A DNA stretch of 64,000 nt, from the NCBI GenBank assembly GCA_016708025.1, contig JADJGQ010000002.1, forward strand, positions 558,001-622,000, given 5' to 3'. A program made the translations under genes and the position numbers. Position 1 is the first letter of the stretch. Every line of letters starts with the position of its first letter. The notes under the pieces were generated by a model. It ran no database searches. It saw only the letters and a list, made by a program, of their open reading frames with translations, and was not told where the DNA came from. Shown in pieces: positions 25,590-34,336 of this stretch. The DNA is from a bacterium. Its GTDB lineage: Bacteria; Zixibacteria; MSB-5A5; GN15; FEB-12.

Positions 25590-28064
25590 TTAATGGGCGC
25601 GCGCGATCCGTGCCCCGGTCCGACTGCCGGTACGGGGGCGCGCTGTGGTATACGGTGAACGGGTCATGGCGAGTTTCAAAACATCGTCAATATTCCGTAC
25701 AAAGTGCAATTTGAGTCCGTCCAGCAATTCCTTGGGCATCTCGATTAGATCCTTGCGATTTCGCTCCGGAATCAGCACAGTCAGGATGCCGTGTCGTTTG
25801 GCGGCCAGCAACTTCTCATTCAACCCGCCGATCGGCAAGACATCGCCGGTAAGCGTCACTTCGCCGGTCATGGCGATATCAGTTCGAACCGGAATGTTGG
25901 TCAACGATGACAACAACGCGGTCAAGAGCGTTATTCCTGCAGATGGACCATCTTTGGGAACCGCGCCTTCGGGAACATGAACATGCAGTTCCAGGTCATC
26001 GAAGAAGTTCTCATTCAGGCCGAAGGTCAGAGAATGCTTCCGGATGTATGAGAGTCCGGCTGTGGCGGACTCGCGCATCACTTCGCCCAGCGAGCCGGTG
26101 AGGGTCAATTTCGCCTTGCCATGCATTGGGACAACCTCGACCGGGAGGACTTCTCCGCCAAGTTCTGTCCAAGCGAGGCCGACCGCATAGCCGATAGTCG
26201 GCTGCTGTTTGACATTGGTGTCGGTATATTTGCGCGGACCGAGATAGGCGGCAACTTTGTTCCCTTTGATCAGGAGCTTCTTCATCTTCTTGCCGCCAGC
26301 GATCTCAACTGCCGTCTGGCGAAGGATCGCGCTGATGCGTCGCTCCAGTTCGCGGACACCAGCCTCGCGCGTGTAGTAACGGATCAATTCGAAAACGGCG
26401 TCATCGGCCAGTTCAATCCCATACTTCTGGACACCCACCTCATTCATCTGTTTGGGGACAAGGTACTGCTTGGCAATCGCGGCTTTCTCGAAATCGAGAT
26501 AGCCGGGAAGGCGGATGATCTCCATCCGGTCGCGCAGAGCTATGGGGATCGAACTCATTGAATTGGCGGTCGTGATGAAGAGGATATTCGAGAGGTCGAA
26601 TTCTACCTCGAGATAATTGTCATAGAATGTATTGTTCTGTTCGGGGTCCAATACCTCAAGCAGGGCCGAGGCAGGGTCGCCGCGAAAATCTTTTCCCAGC
26701 TTGTCGATCTCGTCGAGGAGAAAGACCGGATTGGCAGAGCCGGCCTTCTTGAGGGACTGGATGATGCGACCGGGGAGAGCGCCGATATAGGTGCGCCGAT
26801 GGCCGCGTATTTCTGCTTCATCATGTACGCCGCCGAGGGACATACGAATGAACTCACGTCCCATCGCGCGGGCGACTGAACGTCCGATCGAGGTTTTGCC
26901 GACACCGGGAGGACCGACCAGACAGAGGATCGGGCCTTTGACCTTTCCAGCCAGTCGGATGACGGCCAGATGTTCCAGTATCCGCTTTTTCGGTTTCTCG
27001 AGGCCGTAATGATCGTTGTCGAGTATAGTACGGACTTCGGCAAAGTCGGTGCGATCTTCGGTCAGGATAGTCCAGGGGATACCAAGCAGCCAATCGAGAT
27101 ACGAGCGAACAACACCGGCTTCGGCAGAGAAGGGGTGCATCTTGCTCAACTTCTTGATCTCTTCCTCGGCTTTGGTTCTGACCTTCTCCGGATAGGGAAG
27201 GCTCTCCAGCTTGGTCAGCAGGTCTTCGACCTCAGCGGTTGCTTCGTCGCCCTGGCCAAGTTCATCCTTGATCGCTTTCAGTTGTTGCTGAAGGTATGCT
27301 TCGCGATGTGAGCGATTGAGGGCGTCGCGAATGGAACCATCAATCTTCTGTTCTATCTTGAGAATATCTATCTCATCACGCAGAACTTTGGAGAGCAACT
27401 GCAACTGCTCTCTGACATCAAACGCTTCGAGTACCCGCTGTTTGGCATCGATCTTCTGGATGATCTGGGCCGCAATAGTGTCGGCCAGTTGATCGTATCG
27501 TTCGATCGAGGCGACAGATACCAACACTTCATCCGGGATGCGTCGATTGAGTCGCACATATTCGGCGAACTGCTCGGAGACCGCGCGAGAGAGGGCCTCG
27601 ATCTCGCGGTCGAACGGTTTTTCCGGTGCCGATGCCAGTTTGAGTTTGGCAGTGAGGTAATTGTTGGTCTTGGAGATCGAAAGAATCTCCGCGCGGACCA
27701 GCCCCTCGACCAGCACTTTGAGCGTGCCATTCGGCATTTTCATTACCTGCAGGATGCGGGCAACAACACCGACCGTGTAGAGATCAGCGGCCTTGGGGTT
27801 GTCGATCGAGGGAGAACGCTGGGCCACGAGAAACATCTGCTTCTCCTGGACCATTGCTTCCTGCAGCGCATTGATCGTCAGTTTCCGTCCGATCAGGAGC
27901 GGATAGATCATATGCGGATAAACGACAACATCGCGGAGCGGGATGATCGGGAGGGTCGAGCGGATCTCGATATCTTCAGCGTTGTGATGTATCTTCACAG
28001 CAGTATTTGTCCAATTCTGGTTATAGCCCGTCCGGCTTGACTGCAGGGCGGACTGACTCAACAT
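25590..28064 (-). CDS. lon: ATP-dependent protease Lon
   Basis: The protein has 824 residues with standard LonA layout: N-terminal substrate-binding domain (about 35-245, 'IIPLRDVVVYPHMIYPLLIG'), helical linker, AAA+ module with Walker A 'GPPGVGKTS' and Walker B 'VFLLDEIDK', and the protease domain with Ser in 'PKDGPSAG' and Lys in 'LLAAKRHG'. The tail is basic and rich in Thr/Arg (TTARPRTGSRTGARIARAH). It degrades misfolded and regulatory proteins. The start is uncertain: the ATG at 28064 has no Shine-Dalgarno; a GTG at 27998 would also leave the conserved N-domain intact. Confidence 0.95.
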   Translation of the reverse strand: MLSQSALQSSRTGYNQNWTNTAVKIHHNAEDIEIRSTLPIIPLRDVVVYPHMIYPLLIGRKLTINALQEAMVQEKQMFLVAQRSPSIDNPKAADLYTVGVVARILQVMKMPNGTLKVLVEGLVRAEILSISKTNNYLTAKLKLASAPEKPFDREIEALSRAVSEQFAEYVRLNRRIPDEVLVSVASIERYDQLADTIAAQIIQKIDAKQRVLEAFDVREQLQLLSKVLRDEIDILKIEQKIDGSIRDALNRSHREAYLQQQLKAIKDELGQGDEATAEVEDLLTKLESLPYPEKVRTKAEEEIKKLSKMHPFSAEAGVVRSYLDWLLGIPWTILTEDRTDFAEVRTILDNDHYGLEKPKKRILEHLAVIRLAGKVKGPILCLVGPPGVGKTSIGRSVARAMGREFIRMSLGGVHDEAEIRGHRRTYIGALPGRIIQSLKKAGSANPVFLLDEIDKLGKDFRGDPASALLEVLDPEQNNTFYDNYLEVEFDLSNILFITTANSMSSIPIALRDRMEIIRLPGYLDFEKAAIAKQYLVPKQMNEVGVQKYGIELADDAVFELIRYYTREAGVRELERRISAILRQTAVEIAGGKKMKKLLIKGNKVAAYLGPRKYTDTNVKQQPTIGYAVGLAWTELGGEVLPVEVVPMHGKAKLTLTGSLGEVMRESATAGLSYIRKHSLTFGLNENFFDDLELHVHVPEGAVPKDGPSAGITLLTALLSSLTNIPVRTDIAMTGEVTLTGDVLPIGGLNEKLLAAKRHGILTVLIPERNRKDLIEMPKELLDGLKLHFVRNIDDVLKLAMTRSPYTTARPRTGSRTGARIARAH

Positions 28065-28228
28065 AACGGATGAAGAGGGTGGCGTAAATATCTTTTCCGG
28101 AGGCGCGACGCCAGTGGTCTTCGGAGAGTCGGAACTCTGTGTGGTGCTGCCGATTGCGGGTCAGAAATGATTGTGGGGGGATGACCCGCGGGAGAGTGAT
28201 TTGAGGGAGCGACAGGGGGAAAAACCGG

Positions 28229-28256
28229 TTGACATCCGGGTACATCTCCCTATTTT
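28229..28256 (+). promoter_or_regulatory. Promoter of the tRNA-Lys pair
   Basis: TTGACA (28229-28234), a 16-base spacer and TATTTT (28251-28256) lie about 90 bases upstream of the first tRNA on the same strand. Confidence 0.6.
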
Positions 28257-28344
28257 AGGCGTCTGGCACGGCGGGCGCTAGGCCGCGTGAGGGCGTTTGT
28301 GCCCGACAAGCCCAGTCGGTTCCGTCTCGAAAATGACAACGGCT

Positions 28345-28416
28345 GGGGGTGTAGCTCAGTGGTAGAGCACCTGCCTTTTAAGCAGGGAGTCGATGGTTCG
28401 ATCCCATCCACCCTCA
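28345..28416 (+). tRNA. tRNA-Lys (anticodon UUU)
   Basis: The cloverleaf is complete: acceptor GGGGGTG/CACCCTC (28345-28351 with 28409-28415), D arm GCTCAGTGGTAGAGC, anticodon stem CCTGC/GCAGG with loop CTTTTAA (anticodon TTT), and T arm GATGG-TTCGATC-CCATC. The discriminator base is A, and CCA is not encoded. Confidence 0.95.
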
Positions 28417-28431
28417 CTTAAGATATCGAAT

Positions 28432-28504
<73 letters not shown>

Positions 28505-28549
28505 TTTTTTTTTGCCGATTCAATTTCCCAGCAATCGATAGCCCGTCAG

Positions 28550-28750
28550 TTATTTCTTCAAATCAACAAATGTCCGATTTTTGTCGGCCCGGTAGCTGAT
28601 CTTTCCTTCACGTGCGAGCCATCCCAAACCCTGGTAGACAATCGTGTCCTTTTCTGCGACCAGTTTGGGGAGCTGGGAGAGGCTGACTTCCCCCTTTTCC
28701 TGCAAGATATCCCATATAACGCCGGCGACCTTGCCGATTTGAGTTTCCAT
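28550..28750 (-). CDS. Small winged-helix protein (DUF2582 type)
   Basis: The protein has 66 residues and is a single winged helix: 'IGKVAGVIWDILQEKGEVSL', 'LPKLVAEKDTIVYQGLGWLA', 'REGKISYRADKNRTFVDL'. This matches the DUF2582 family of stand-alone winged helices. A good AAGGAG lies upstream of the ATG. The role is unknown; nucleic acid binding is likely. It is monocistronic, transcribed away from the ftsB-like gene and towards the tRNA pair. Confidence 0.8.
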   Translation of the reverse strand: METQIGKVAGVIWDILQEKGEVSLSQLPKLVAEKDTIVYQGLGWLAREGKISYRADKNRTFVDLKK

Positions 28751-28893
28751 ATTCCGCTCCTTGAGATTTAATACTAACTGTGAGGGGGATAAGAATTGTG
28801 GGAAGCGAAGTCAAGTTTGTTTGCGGTGAGGATTGGTGGCGCAAGCGGATATCGGATGTCAAGCGATTGTCGGATAACAAGTTTGAAAAAATC

Positions 28894-28922
28894 TTGCGTT
28901 GGCTATTGAACAGTCATTTATT
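28894..28922 (+). promoter_or_regulatory. Leaderless promoter of the ftsB-like gene
   Basis: TTGCGT (28894-28899), a 17-base spacer and TTTATT (28917-28922) are followed by six bases and then the ATG at 28929. This is the same geometry as at rqcH, and there is no Shine-Dalgarno. Confidence 0.65.
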
Positions 28923-28928
28923 CGCCCC

Positions 28929-29294
28929 ATGCCACGTCGAGTCACCAAAGCACGGCCATCGCTGTTTACCCCTGCAGGGTCATTTGTCAAGCGGCTGGCC
29001 AAAGAGAACCCGCAGACGCGTCGCCGCCTGATCACGATCAGTTTCTGGCTGATCGCGATCTTTTTCGGCTGGTCCTTTGTCAGCGGGGATTACGGCGTGC
29101 CGCGAATTGTCCGCCTGGAGCTGGAAAAGAAAGGGCTGCAGGAAGCAAACCGTCGCCAATTGACGATCCTCATCGATGCCACTCACGAGCGCGAGATGCT
29201 CCGTTCTGATTCACTCTATATCTCATATATCGCCCGCACCAAATATCATATGGCGCTGCCGAATGAGACGCTCTATCGCCTGCGTTACCGGTAA
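28929..29294 (+). CDS. FtsB/DivIC-like septum formation protein
   Basis: The protein has 121 residues: a basic N-terminus, one membrane helix (about 37-55, ISFWLIAIFFGWSFV), then a coiled-coil segment (about 65-98, LELEKKGLQEANRRQLTILI) and the family ending 'YIARTKYHMALPNETLYRLR', equivalent to 'YIE..AR..LGM..PGE..Y'. FtsB/DivIC proteins link FtsL and FtsQ at the division site. A TTG at 28899 lies in frame, but the promoter position favours the ATG at 28929. It leads recO and glyS in an apparent operon. Confidence 0.78.
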   Translation: MPRRVTKARPSLFTPAGSFVKRLAKENPQTRRRLITISFWLIAIFFGWSFVSGDYGVPRIVRLELEKKGLQEANRRQLTILIDATHEREMLRSDSLYISYIARTKYHMALPNETLYRLRYR

Positions 29295-29302
29295 AACGGT
29301 AT

Positions 29303-30112
29303 ATGGCACGCGAAAAGTCTGAAGCAGTCATCCTCAAGACATTCAATTGGGCGGAATCATCCCGCACCGTCGTGATGTTGAGTCGAGAATTCGGCAAAAT
29401 GCCATTGATCGACAAAGGCGGGAGATCGATCACTTCGAAGCGCGGAAGACTGATCCCGTTTTCGCGGCTGGAGATCGGCTTTCATTATTCCGAGAAAACC
29501 GAACGCGGCTATATCAACGATGTTGATCTGCTTGAGCAGTTTTCATTCGAGCGAGAAGGGACACTCGGCCGATTGGCGTATGGCTCTGCGGCCTGCGAAC
29601 TGCTTTATCTGCTGCTTCCTGAAGAAGAATCTCATACGCTTCTCTATGACTATCTGATCAGTTATCTTCGGCATATCGATACTGCCGAGAAACATTACCT
29701 TCCCGCGATCTTTCTCGCCTTCTTCCTTCGGCTGTTGTCGCACCTCGGGTATCATCCGTCGCTAGCCTATTGCATTGATTGCGGCAAAGAGACGAATCAC
29801 CGGACTAAAATCGAGAAGCCGGTGCTCTTTTCCCCGGAACGGGGAGGGGTGGTATGTCCCGCTTGCCAACGGGAGGGAGAGTATTATATTGGGCTTTCTG
29901 CCGAGAGCTACCGGGTGTTATCTCGCCTGCAGACGGCGTCGCTGGATGAAGCGTCGACCGTTCCGATCGGATACCAGGAAGCCTCGCTACTGATCGATAC
30001 ATTGACCAAATTCCTCAGCTACCAGTCCGGCCTGGTGTCGGGACTGAAATCACTGGAATTCCTGGAGAAGCTGAGAAACAGCCATTTGACGTTGGAGAAG
30101 GATTCGCGATGA
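29303..30112 (+). CDS. recO: DNA repair protein RecO
   Basis: The protein has 269 residues. The OB-fold N-terminus (about 1-80) has 'SEAVILKTFNWAESSRTVVML' features and 'KMPLIDKGGRS'. The helical C-terminal domain carries a zinc site, CIDCG ... CPAC (about residues 161-193). RecO anneals ssDNA and loads RecA with RecR. The start is eight bases after the ftsB-like stop. The end overlaps the glyS start by four bases (ATGA). Confidence 0.92.
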   Translation: MAREKSEAVILKTFNWAESSRTVVMLSREFGKMPLIDKGGRSITSKRGRLIPFSRLEIGFHYSEKTERGYINDVDLLEQFSFEREGTLGRLAYGSAACELLYLLLPEEESHTLLYDYLISYLRHIDTAEKHYLPAIFLAFFLRLLSHLGYHPSLAYCIDCGKETNHRTKIEKPVLFSPERGGVVCPACQREGEYYIGLSAESYRVLSRLQTASLDEASTVPIGYQEASLLIDTLTKFLSYQSGLVSGLKSLEFLEKLRNSHLTLEKDSR

Positions 30113-31449
30113 GCGCAAAACAGGCTACCTCGGATACTATGGACAAGATCGTTTCGCTGTGCAAGCGTCGCGGATACGTCTTTCCGTCATCGGAGATCTA
30201 CGGCGGACTTGGTTCCTGCTGGGATTATGGTCCGTTGGGGGCCGAACTGAAACGGAATATCAAGACCTTTTGGTGGGATGCCATGACCAATCGCCGGGAT
30301 GATATCGAAGGGCTCGATGCCGCGATATTGATGCATCCGCAGGTCTGGGTGACCTCCGGCCATGTCGCCAATTTCACCGACCCGATGGTCGACTGCAAAA
30401 AATGCAAAGCCCGTTTCCGCGCGGATAAACTGGAAGAGGCCCGCTGCCCTTTGAAGCCATCCAAATCGCCACTGGAATGCGGTGGTGAATTGACCGAGGC
30501 GCGCAAATTCAACCTGATGTTCAAGACCTTTATGGGGCCGGTCGAGGATGAGTCCGCGACAGTCTACATGCGCCCGGAGACGGCGCAGGGTATCTATGTC
30601 AATTTCCTCAATGTGAAGAACTCATCGCGGCAGAAAATTCCGTTTGGTATCGCGCAGATCGGCAAAGCGTTCCGCAACGAGATCACGCCAGGGAATTTCA
30701 TTTTCCGCACGCGCGAGTTTGAGCAGATGGAGATGCAGTTTTTCATTCATCCGACCGAGGATGACAAGTGGTTCGAGTACTGGCGCGAACAGCGCTGGGC
30801 ATGGTACGAGCGGCTCGGCATCAAGATGAACAAACTTCGCTGGCACCAGCATGGCGAGGGAGAGTTGGCCCACTATGCCAAAGCGGCGTACGATATCGAA
30901 TATGAATATCCGTTCGGTTGGCATGAACTCGAGGGAGTTCACAACCGGACCGATTTCGATCTGGGCCGCCATATGGAAGCAACAAAGAAGGATCTTCGCT
31001 ATTTTGACGAGCGGTTCACCGAGAAATTCGTGCCCTTCATTATCGAGACCTCGGCAGGGTGCGATCGGACATTGTTAACGACTCTGGTCGATGCCTACGA
31101 CGAGATCGAAGTGAAGGGAGAGCAGCGCGTCTTTTTGCGTTTGTCACCGCGCATCGCACCACTCAAAGCGGCGATCTTCCCCTTGGTCAACAAAGAGGGG
31201 ATGCCGGAATACGCTGAGAAAGTTTATCACGATTTGAAGAAGAAATTCAAAGTCTTCTTTGATGATTCAGGCGCGGTGGGCCGTCGGTACGCGCGCATGG
31301 ACGAAGCCGGCTGTCCGTATTGCATCACGATCGATGGTGAGTCGCTGGCCAATCATACGATGACAGTGCGCGATCGCGACACGATGGAGCAGAGCCGGAT
31401 GAGCTTTGACCAGATCGTGGCGTTTTTAGATGAGAAGGTGAACGGATAG
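30109..31449 (+). CDS. glyS: Glycyl-tRNA synthetase (single-chain, alpha2 type)
   Basis: The protein has 446 residues of class II, dimeric eukaryal/Gram-positive type GlyRS. It begins 'IVSLCKRRGYVFPSSEIYGG'. Class II motif 2 is 'FRNEITPGNFIFRTREFEQMEM'-like, and the active site shows 'ELEGVHNRTDFDL' and 'VIETSAGCDR'-like 'IIETSAGCDRTLL'. The C-terminal anticodon domain ends 'SRMSFDQIVAFL'. A CKKCKARF ... CPL zinc-like pair occurs near residue 90. It is translationally coupled to recO by a four-base overlap and ends at a terminator. Confidence 0.96.
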   Translation: MSAKQATSDTMDKIVSLCKRRGYVFPSSEIYGGLGSCWDYGPLGAELKRNIKTFWWDAMTNRRDDIEGLDAAILMHPQVWVTSGHVANFTDPMVDCKKCKARFRADKLEEARCPLKPSKSPLECGGELTEARKFNLMFKTFMGPVEDESATVYMRPETAQGIYVNFLNVKNSSRQKIPFGIAQIGKAFRNEITPGNFIFRTREFEQMEMQFFIHPTEDDKWFEYWREQRWAWYERLGIKMNKLRWHQHGEGELAHYAKAAYDIEYEYPFGWHELEGVHNRTDFDLGRHMEATKKDLRYFDERFTEKFVPFIIETSAGCDRTLLTTLVDAYDEIEVKGEQRVFLRLSPRIAPLKAAIFPLVNKEGMPEYAEKVYHDLKKKFKVFFDDSGAVGRRYARMDEAGCPYCITIDGESLANHTMTVRDRDTMEQSRMSFDQIVAFLDEKVNG

Positions 31450-31470
31450 GGGGTTCTTTCAGGTGATTTC

Positions 31471-31497
31471 ACGGGTCCAGAAATGGACCCGTTTTTG
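31471..31497 (+). terminator. Intrinsic terminator after glyS
   Basis: ACGGGTCCA - GAAA - TGGACCCGT hairpin followed by TTTTGTTT. It ends the ftsB-like/recO/glyS operon and faces the convergent DinB-type gene. Confidence 0.92.
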
Positions 31498-31517
31498 TTT
31501 GGCGTACGTCTGTCTGA

Positions 31518-32042
31518 TTATGACCTGAGGACTTTCAGGTACTCTTTCCACGGGCCGACGTCGTCAATATACTGCTTGGCCATCACGCGGGAAATCTGGG
31601 AGATATGATCGAGATCATGTACGGTCCAGGTTGCGAGAAGTTGGGCGAGAGTTACCTCACCGAGGGCCGGATGTGTGCCGGTTTTCTTCAGGTCATCATC
31701 GGTCAGGTTGAGTGATCGCAGGGTGGCGACATTTGCCGCGCGCAAAGTCTTGAATTCGCTAAGCAGTTCAGTAAGCGACTTCCCTTTACTCTCGCGCAAT
31801 TGAGCAAAGCGGTCAAATGGTTTGAATTCCCGCCGGTCGCCAGACGAGAGGATGATTTGCATCCTTTCTATCCAATCAGCACGTTCACCATGAATGAGAT
31901 GGCCGATGATATCGTACGGTGACCAGGTCTCCGGACCTTCGTTATTCTCAGTCCAGAAGGGGGGCAGGTCGCGCAGGAGTACTTCGAGTACATACGGTGT
32001 GCGTTCAAGGATCTCGATCGATCGTGGTATGGACAGATTCAT
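31518..32042 (-). CDS. DinB/YfiT-like four-helix protein
   Basis: This 174-residue protein has the DinB superfamily helical pattern: 'WSPYDIIGHLIHGERADWIERM' with its metal-site His, and 'TLAQLLATWTVHDLDHISQISR' with the His-x3-His ending. Members bind zinc or nickel and some act as thiol-dependent S-transferases (bacillithiol, mycothiol). The frame opens at 32084, but GGGAG before the ATG at 32042 supports this start. It is alone, convergent with glyS. The substrate is unknown. Confidence 0.8.
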   Translation of the reverse strand: MNLSIPRSIEILERTPYVLEVLLRDLPPFWTENNEGPETWSPYDIIGHLIHGERADWIERMQIILSSGDRREFKPFDRFAQLRESKGKSLTELLSEFKTLRAANVATLRSLNLTDDDLKKTGTHPALGEVTLAQLLATWTVHDLDHISQISRVMAKQYIDDVGPWKEYLKVLRS

Positions 32043-32177
32043 CTTTACTCCCTGAGTGTGTTCTGAACGATAGTTGACTCTCATTACATAAATGCGAAAC
32101 GTCGAAACAGAAACTCAGGTTTCATCACAGATACAATAGAAAGTTCCGGTGGTGGTGCGAGTGAATTGAATGAGATA

Positions 32178-32206
32178 CAAAAAAAGCCCCGCGAAGGCGG
32201 GGTTCT
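32178..32206 (-). terminator. Intrinsic terminator for the 85-residue gene
   Basis: On the minus strand CCCCGC-CTTC-GCGGGG is followed by CTTTTTTT. It lies 24 bases after the stop of the small gene at 32230. Confidence 0.92.
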
Positions 32207-32229
32207 TGATATCCAATAATCAGAAATGC

Positions 32230-32487
32230 CTAGAGAGACCAGAAGTGCTGTTCGAGCGCGCGGGCGATGTCGTCGATATTGGGGAACATCCGGGTAGATG
32301 TTTCGCGCGGGCTCCGTCGAAGGTCAGTCAATGAACGGCCGTTGATGATAATCGTGGGAGAAGTAACCGGCTGGTCAGACTCGATGATATTCGCCAGAAT
32401 ACCGCGCTCTTTGACAAAGCGATGAACAAAGTTACGGGCCGCCGATTGTTGCGGGTCCTTTTCAGAATAGATCAGGCCGATTTCCAT
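32230..32487 (-). CDS. Hypothetical 85-residue protein, thioredoxin-fold-like
   Basis: I do not recognise this protein. It starts with a beta strand, 'MEIGLIYSEKDPQQSAARNF', then a helix, then 'SPTIIINGRSL', and ends with a helix 'IDDIARALEQHFW'. The strand-helix-strand order and the cis-Pro-like 'SPTIIING' resemble glutaredoxin-like folds, but no Cys is present, so redox chemistry is unlikely unless the family has lost its thiols. A dedicated terminator follows, which supports it being a real gene. No clear Shine-Dalgarno is adjacent (AGGGAG lies 14 bases upstream). Confidence 0.6.
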   Translation of the reverse strand: MEIGLIYSEKDPQQSAARNFVHRFVKERGILANIIESDQPVTSPTIIINGRSLTDLRRSPRETSTRMFPNIDDIARALEQHFWSL

Positions 32488-32893
32488 CTCGTGTAATCCA
32501 ACTCCCTTGTGATGCTTACCTGAGAAGCGGAACGCCGTTCCCCGACCACCCTGCTATACTCAGTACATCGGAAAACTACCGTCTCTCTTAACAACTGCAA
32601 CTAAAATCAGGGGAAACCTGTCACTTTCTCGCGCAAGCTCTTGCGCAAGACAAGACTAAGTTGCTCTTACTAAGCCACGATTGCAGTGACTATCACCTAT
32701 ACCTTCACTGGTCACTACGAAGGTTATACCAGTTAGGATGCCATCGAGTTTGAGGTCAATTCAAAAACAGATTGACAAGATTGGTCACTCAGTCTATGCT
32801 CAATTCAGTTAACGCAGATAACATGCTCTCTTTTCATGACAGCACATGACCAACCGAAAGTCTACAACCGGTTGGGAGACGAGGAGGTAACAG
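32488..32893. other. Regulatory region upstream of sodB
   Basis: These 406 bases hold no ORF. Elements seen: a GCGCAA/TTGCGC hairpin (32631-32646); a nested inverted repeat ACTGGT ... ACCAGT (32707-32733) that also contains ATACCTTC/GAAGGTTAT half sites; the sodB promoter at 32772-32800; and a leader of nearly 90 bases ending with GAGGAGGT. The inverted repeat just upstream of the promoter is a candidate operator for a redox or metal regulator. Confidence 0.5.
32772..32800 (+). promoter_or_regulatory. Sigma70-type promoter of sodB
   Basis: TTGACA (32772-32777), a 17-base spacer and TATGCT (32795-32800). Transcription would start near 32807, leaving a leader of about 87 bases. Confidence 0.8.
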
Positions 32894-33475
32894 ATGACCC
32901 ATCAATTGCCGGAACTTCCGTATCCACGCACGGCCCTTGCGCCGCTGATGTCGGAGGAAACGTTAAATTTTCATTACGGCAAACATCACAATGCCTACGT
33001 TGTTAATCTCAATAAACTGATACCGGGGACAGAGTTCGAGAATGCGTCTCTCGAAGATATTATCCGGAAAGCGTCTGGCGGGATATTCAACAACGGCGCC
33101 CAGGTCTGGAATCATACCTTTTTCTGGCATTGTCTGACGCCGAACTCAAGCAAAGCACCATCGGGGAAACTGGCCGAGGCAATCGCTACGCAGTTCGGGT
33201 CGTTTGACAATTTCAAAATGAAATTCGCCGAGGCCGCGACCACACAGTTTGGCTCCGGTTGGGCATGGCTGGTGAAGACCAAGGATGGTTCGTTGGCGAT
33301 CGAAAAAACGCCTAATGCGGATAATCCGCTTCGCGACGGCAAGATGCCGCTCTTGACCTGCGATGTCTGGGAGCATGCGTACTATATCGATTTCCGCAAT
33401 GCCCGCCCGGATTATGTCACCAATTTCTGGAATCTGGTAAACTGGAAGTTTGTGGAAGAGAATTTCGGGAAGTAA
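32894..33475 (+). CDS. sodB: Iron/manganese superoxide dismutase
   Basis: This 193-residue protein is a canonical Fe/Mn SOD. The metal ligands are in place: H27 (ETLNFHYGKHH), H74 (VWNHTFFWHC), D157 and H161 (CDVWEHAYYIDFRN). 'GGIFNNGAQVWNH' and 'ATTQFGSGWAWLV' fit the iron type, though the metal cannot be fixed from sequence. It removes superoxide in the cytoplasm. A strong GAGGAGGT Shine-Dalgarno precedes the ATG. A second, divergent SOD gene lies convergent just downstream. Confidence 0.95.
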   Translation: MTHQLPELPYPRTALAPLMSEETLNFHYGKHHNAYVVNLNKLIPGTEFENASLEDIIRKASGGIFNNGAQVWNHTFFWHCLTPNSSKAPSGKLAEAIATQFGSFDNFKMKFAEAATTQFGSGWAWLVKTKDGSLAIEKTPNADNPLRDGKMPLLTCDVWEHAYYIDFRNARPDYVTNFWNLVNWKFVEENFGK

Positions 33476-33481
33476 AAAGAG

Positions 33482-33529
33482 ATCCCGACACCCTCGCTTT
33501 GTCGAATTGACAAGGCGAGGGCTCGGGAT
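33482..33529. repeat. Long imperfect hairpin between the two SOD genes
   Basis: ATCCCGA (33482-33488) pairs with TCGGGAT (33523-33529), and CCCTCGC + TTTGTC pairs with GACAAG + GCGAGGG inside it, giving about 20 base pairs with one small bulge. No T run follows. It is likely an interspersed palindromic repeat that may also act as a bidirectional terminator. Confidence 0.7.
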
Positions 33530-33562
33530 GACGATAGCCAATTTTCGTGTGACTGAGTTTTC

Positions 33563-34186
33563 CTACCAGTTGGTTTTGAATTCGCCGGCGATCTTCTTGA
33601 AGATCTGATAGCGGCGTTCCACTTCCTGCCAGTTGATATTCTTCACAAAAGCATCGATATATTTCGCGCGGGCTGGCCCCTGGTCATGGTAGTAGGCATG
33701 CTCGAAAACATCGATAGCGAGGAGCGGGAAGGTCCCCCAGACACCACCCTGATTGTGTGAGTCGCCGGTGAAATTATACAGATTGTCGTCACCCGGATCC
33801 CAGGCGAGGATGACCCAGCCAAGGGCGATCATCGAGGATGCCTTAAAATCGGCGACCCAATTATCGAATGAGCCGTACGAGCGTTCGATATGCTTGAGAA
33901 CCTCGCCGGTCGGTTTGCCGTCGCCACCGAGAATATCCCAGTAGAGCTCATGCAGACGTTGGCCAGCGGCATTGAAAGTCTCATGACGTTTCAGTCCGCC
34001 GAATTCGGAGTAGTTGGCATTGGCGGCAGAGCGATCCGCGGCTGCCAGCTTCTCCATCACTTCGTTCCGTTTTTTGACATACCCGGCGTAATGGGTGTCA
34101 TGGTGGAAGGTATTGGTTTGCTGTGAGATGCCGTCGAGTTTATCGTACGCGTAGGGGAGCGGCTTTATTTTGTAACGGTCAGCCAT
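33563..34186 (-). CDS. Second, divergent superoxide dismutase family protein
   Basis: The protein has 207 residues of the Fe/Mn SOD family but is quite different from the neighbouring SodB. Candidate ligands are retained: a His in 'NTFHHDTHYAGYV' (28 or 29), H79 (QRLHELYW), D159 and H163 (AIDVFEHAYYHDQG). It has 'HHDTHY' in place of 'HYGKHH' and lacks the usual Asn-His at the second ligand. It may be a SOD with altered properties. It is transcribed towards sodB, and its start has AGGAGG upstream. Activity is likely but not certain. Confidence 0.85.
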   Translation of the reverse strand: MADRYKIKPLPYAYDKLDGISQQTNTFHHDTHYAGYVKKRNEVMEKLAAADRSAANANYSEFGGLKRHETFNAAGQRLHELYWDILGGDGKPTGEVLKHIERSYGSFDNWVADFKASSMIALGWVILAWDPGDDNLYNFTGDSHNQGGVWGTFPLLAIDVFEHAYYHDQGPARAKYIDAFVKNINWQEVERRYQIFKKIAGEFKTNW

Positions 34187-34336
34187 GGTGTAGCCTCCTT
34201 GTGCTTAAAATTGTTGGCCACTACAAGCAGGCTGATAATACAGACGGGGCGGAAAGCTGTAAAGAGGAAAGTAGATTACATAGAGTAATGTAGTCTAAGA
34301 TAGTGCCGAGGAGATTTTCGACGGAACTACAACCGA

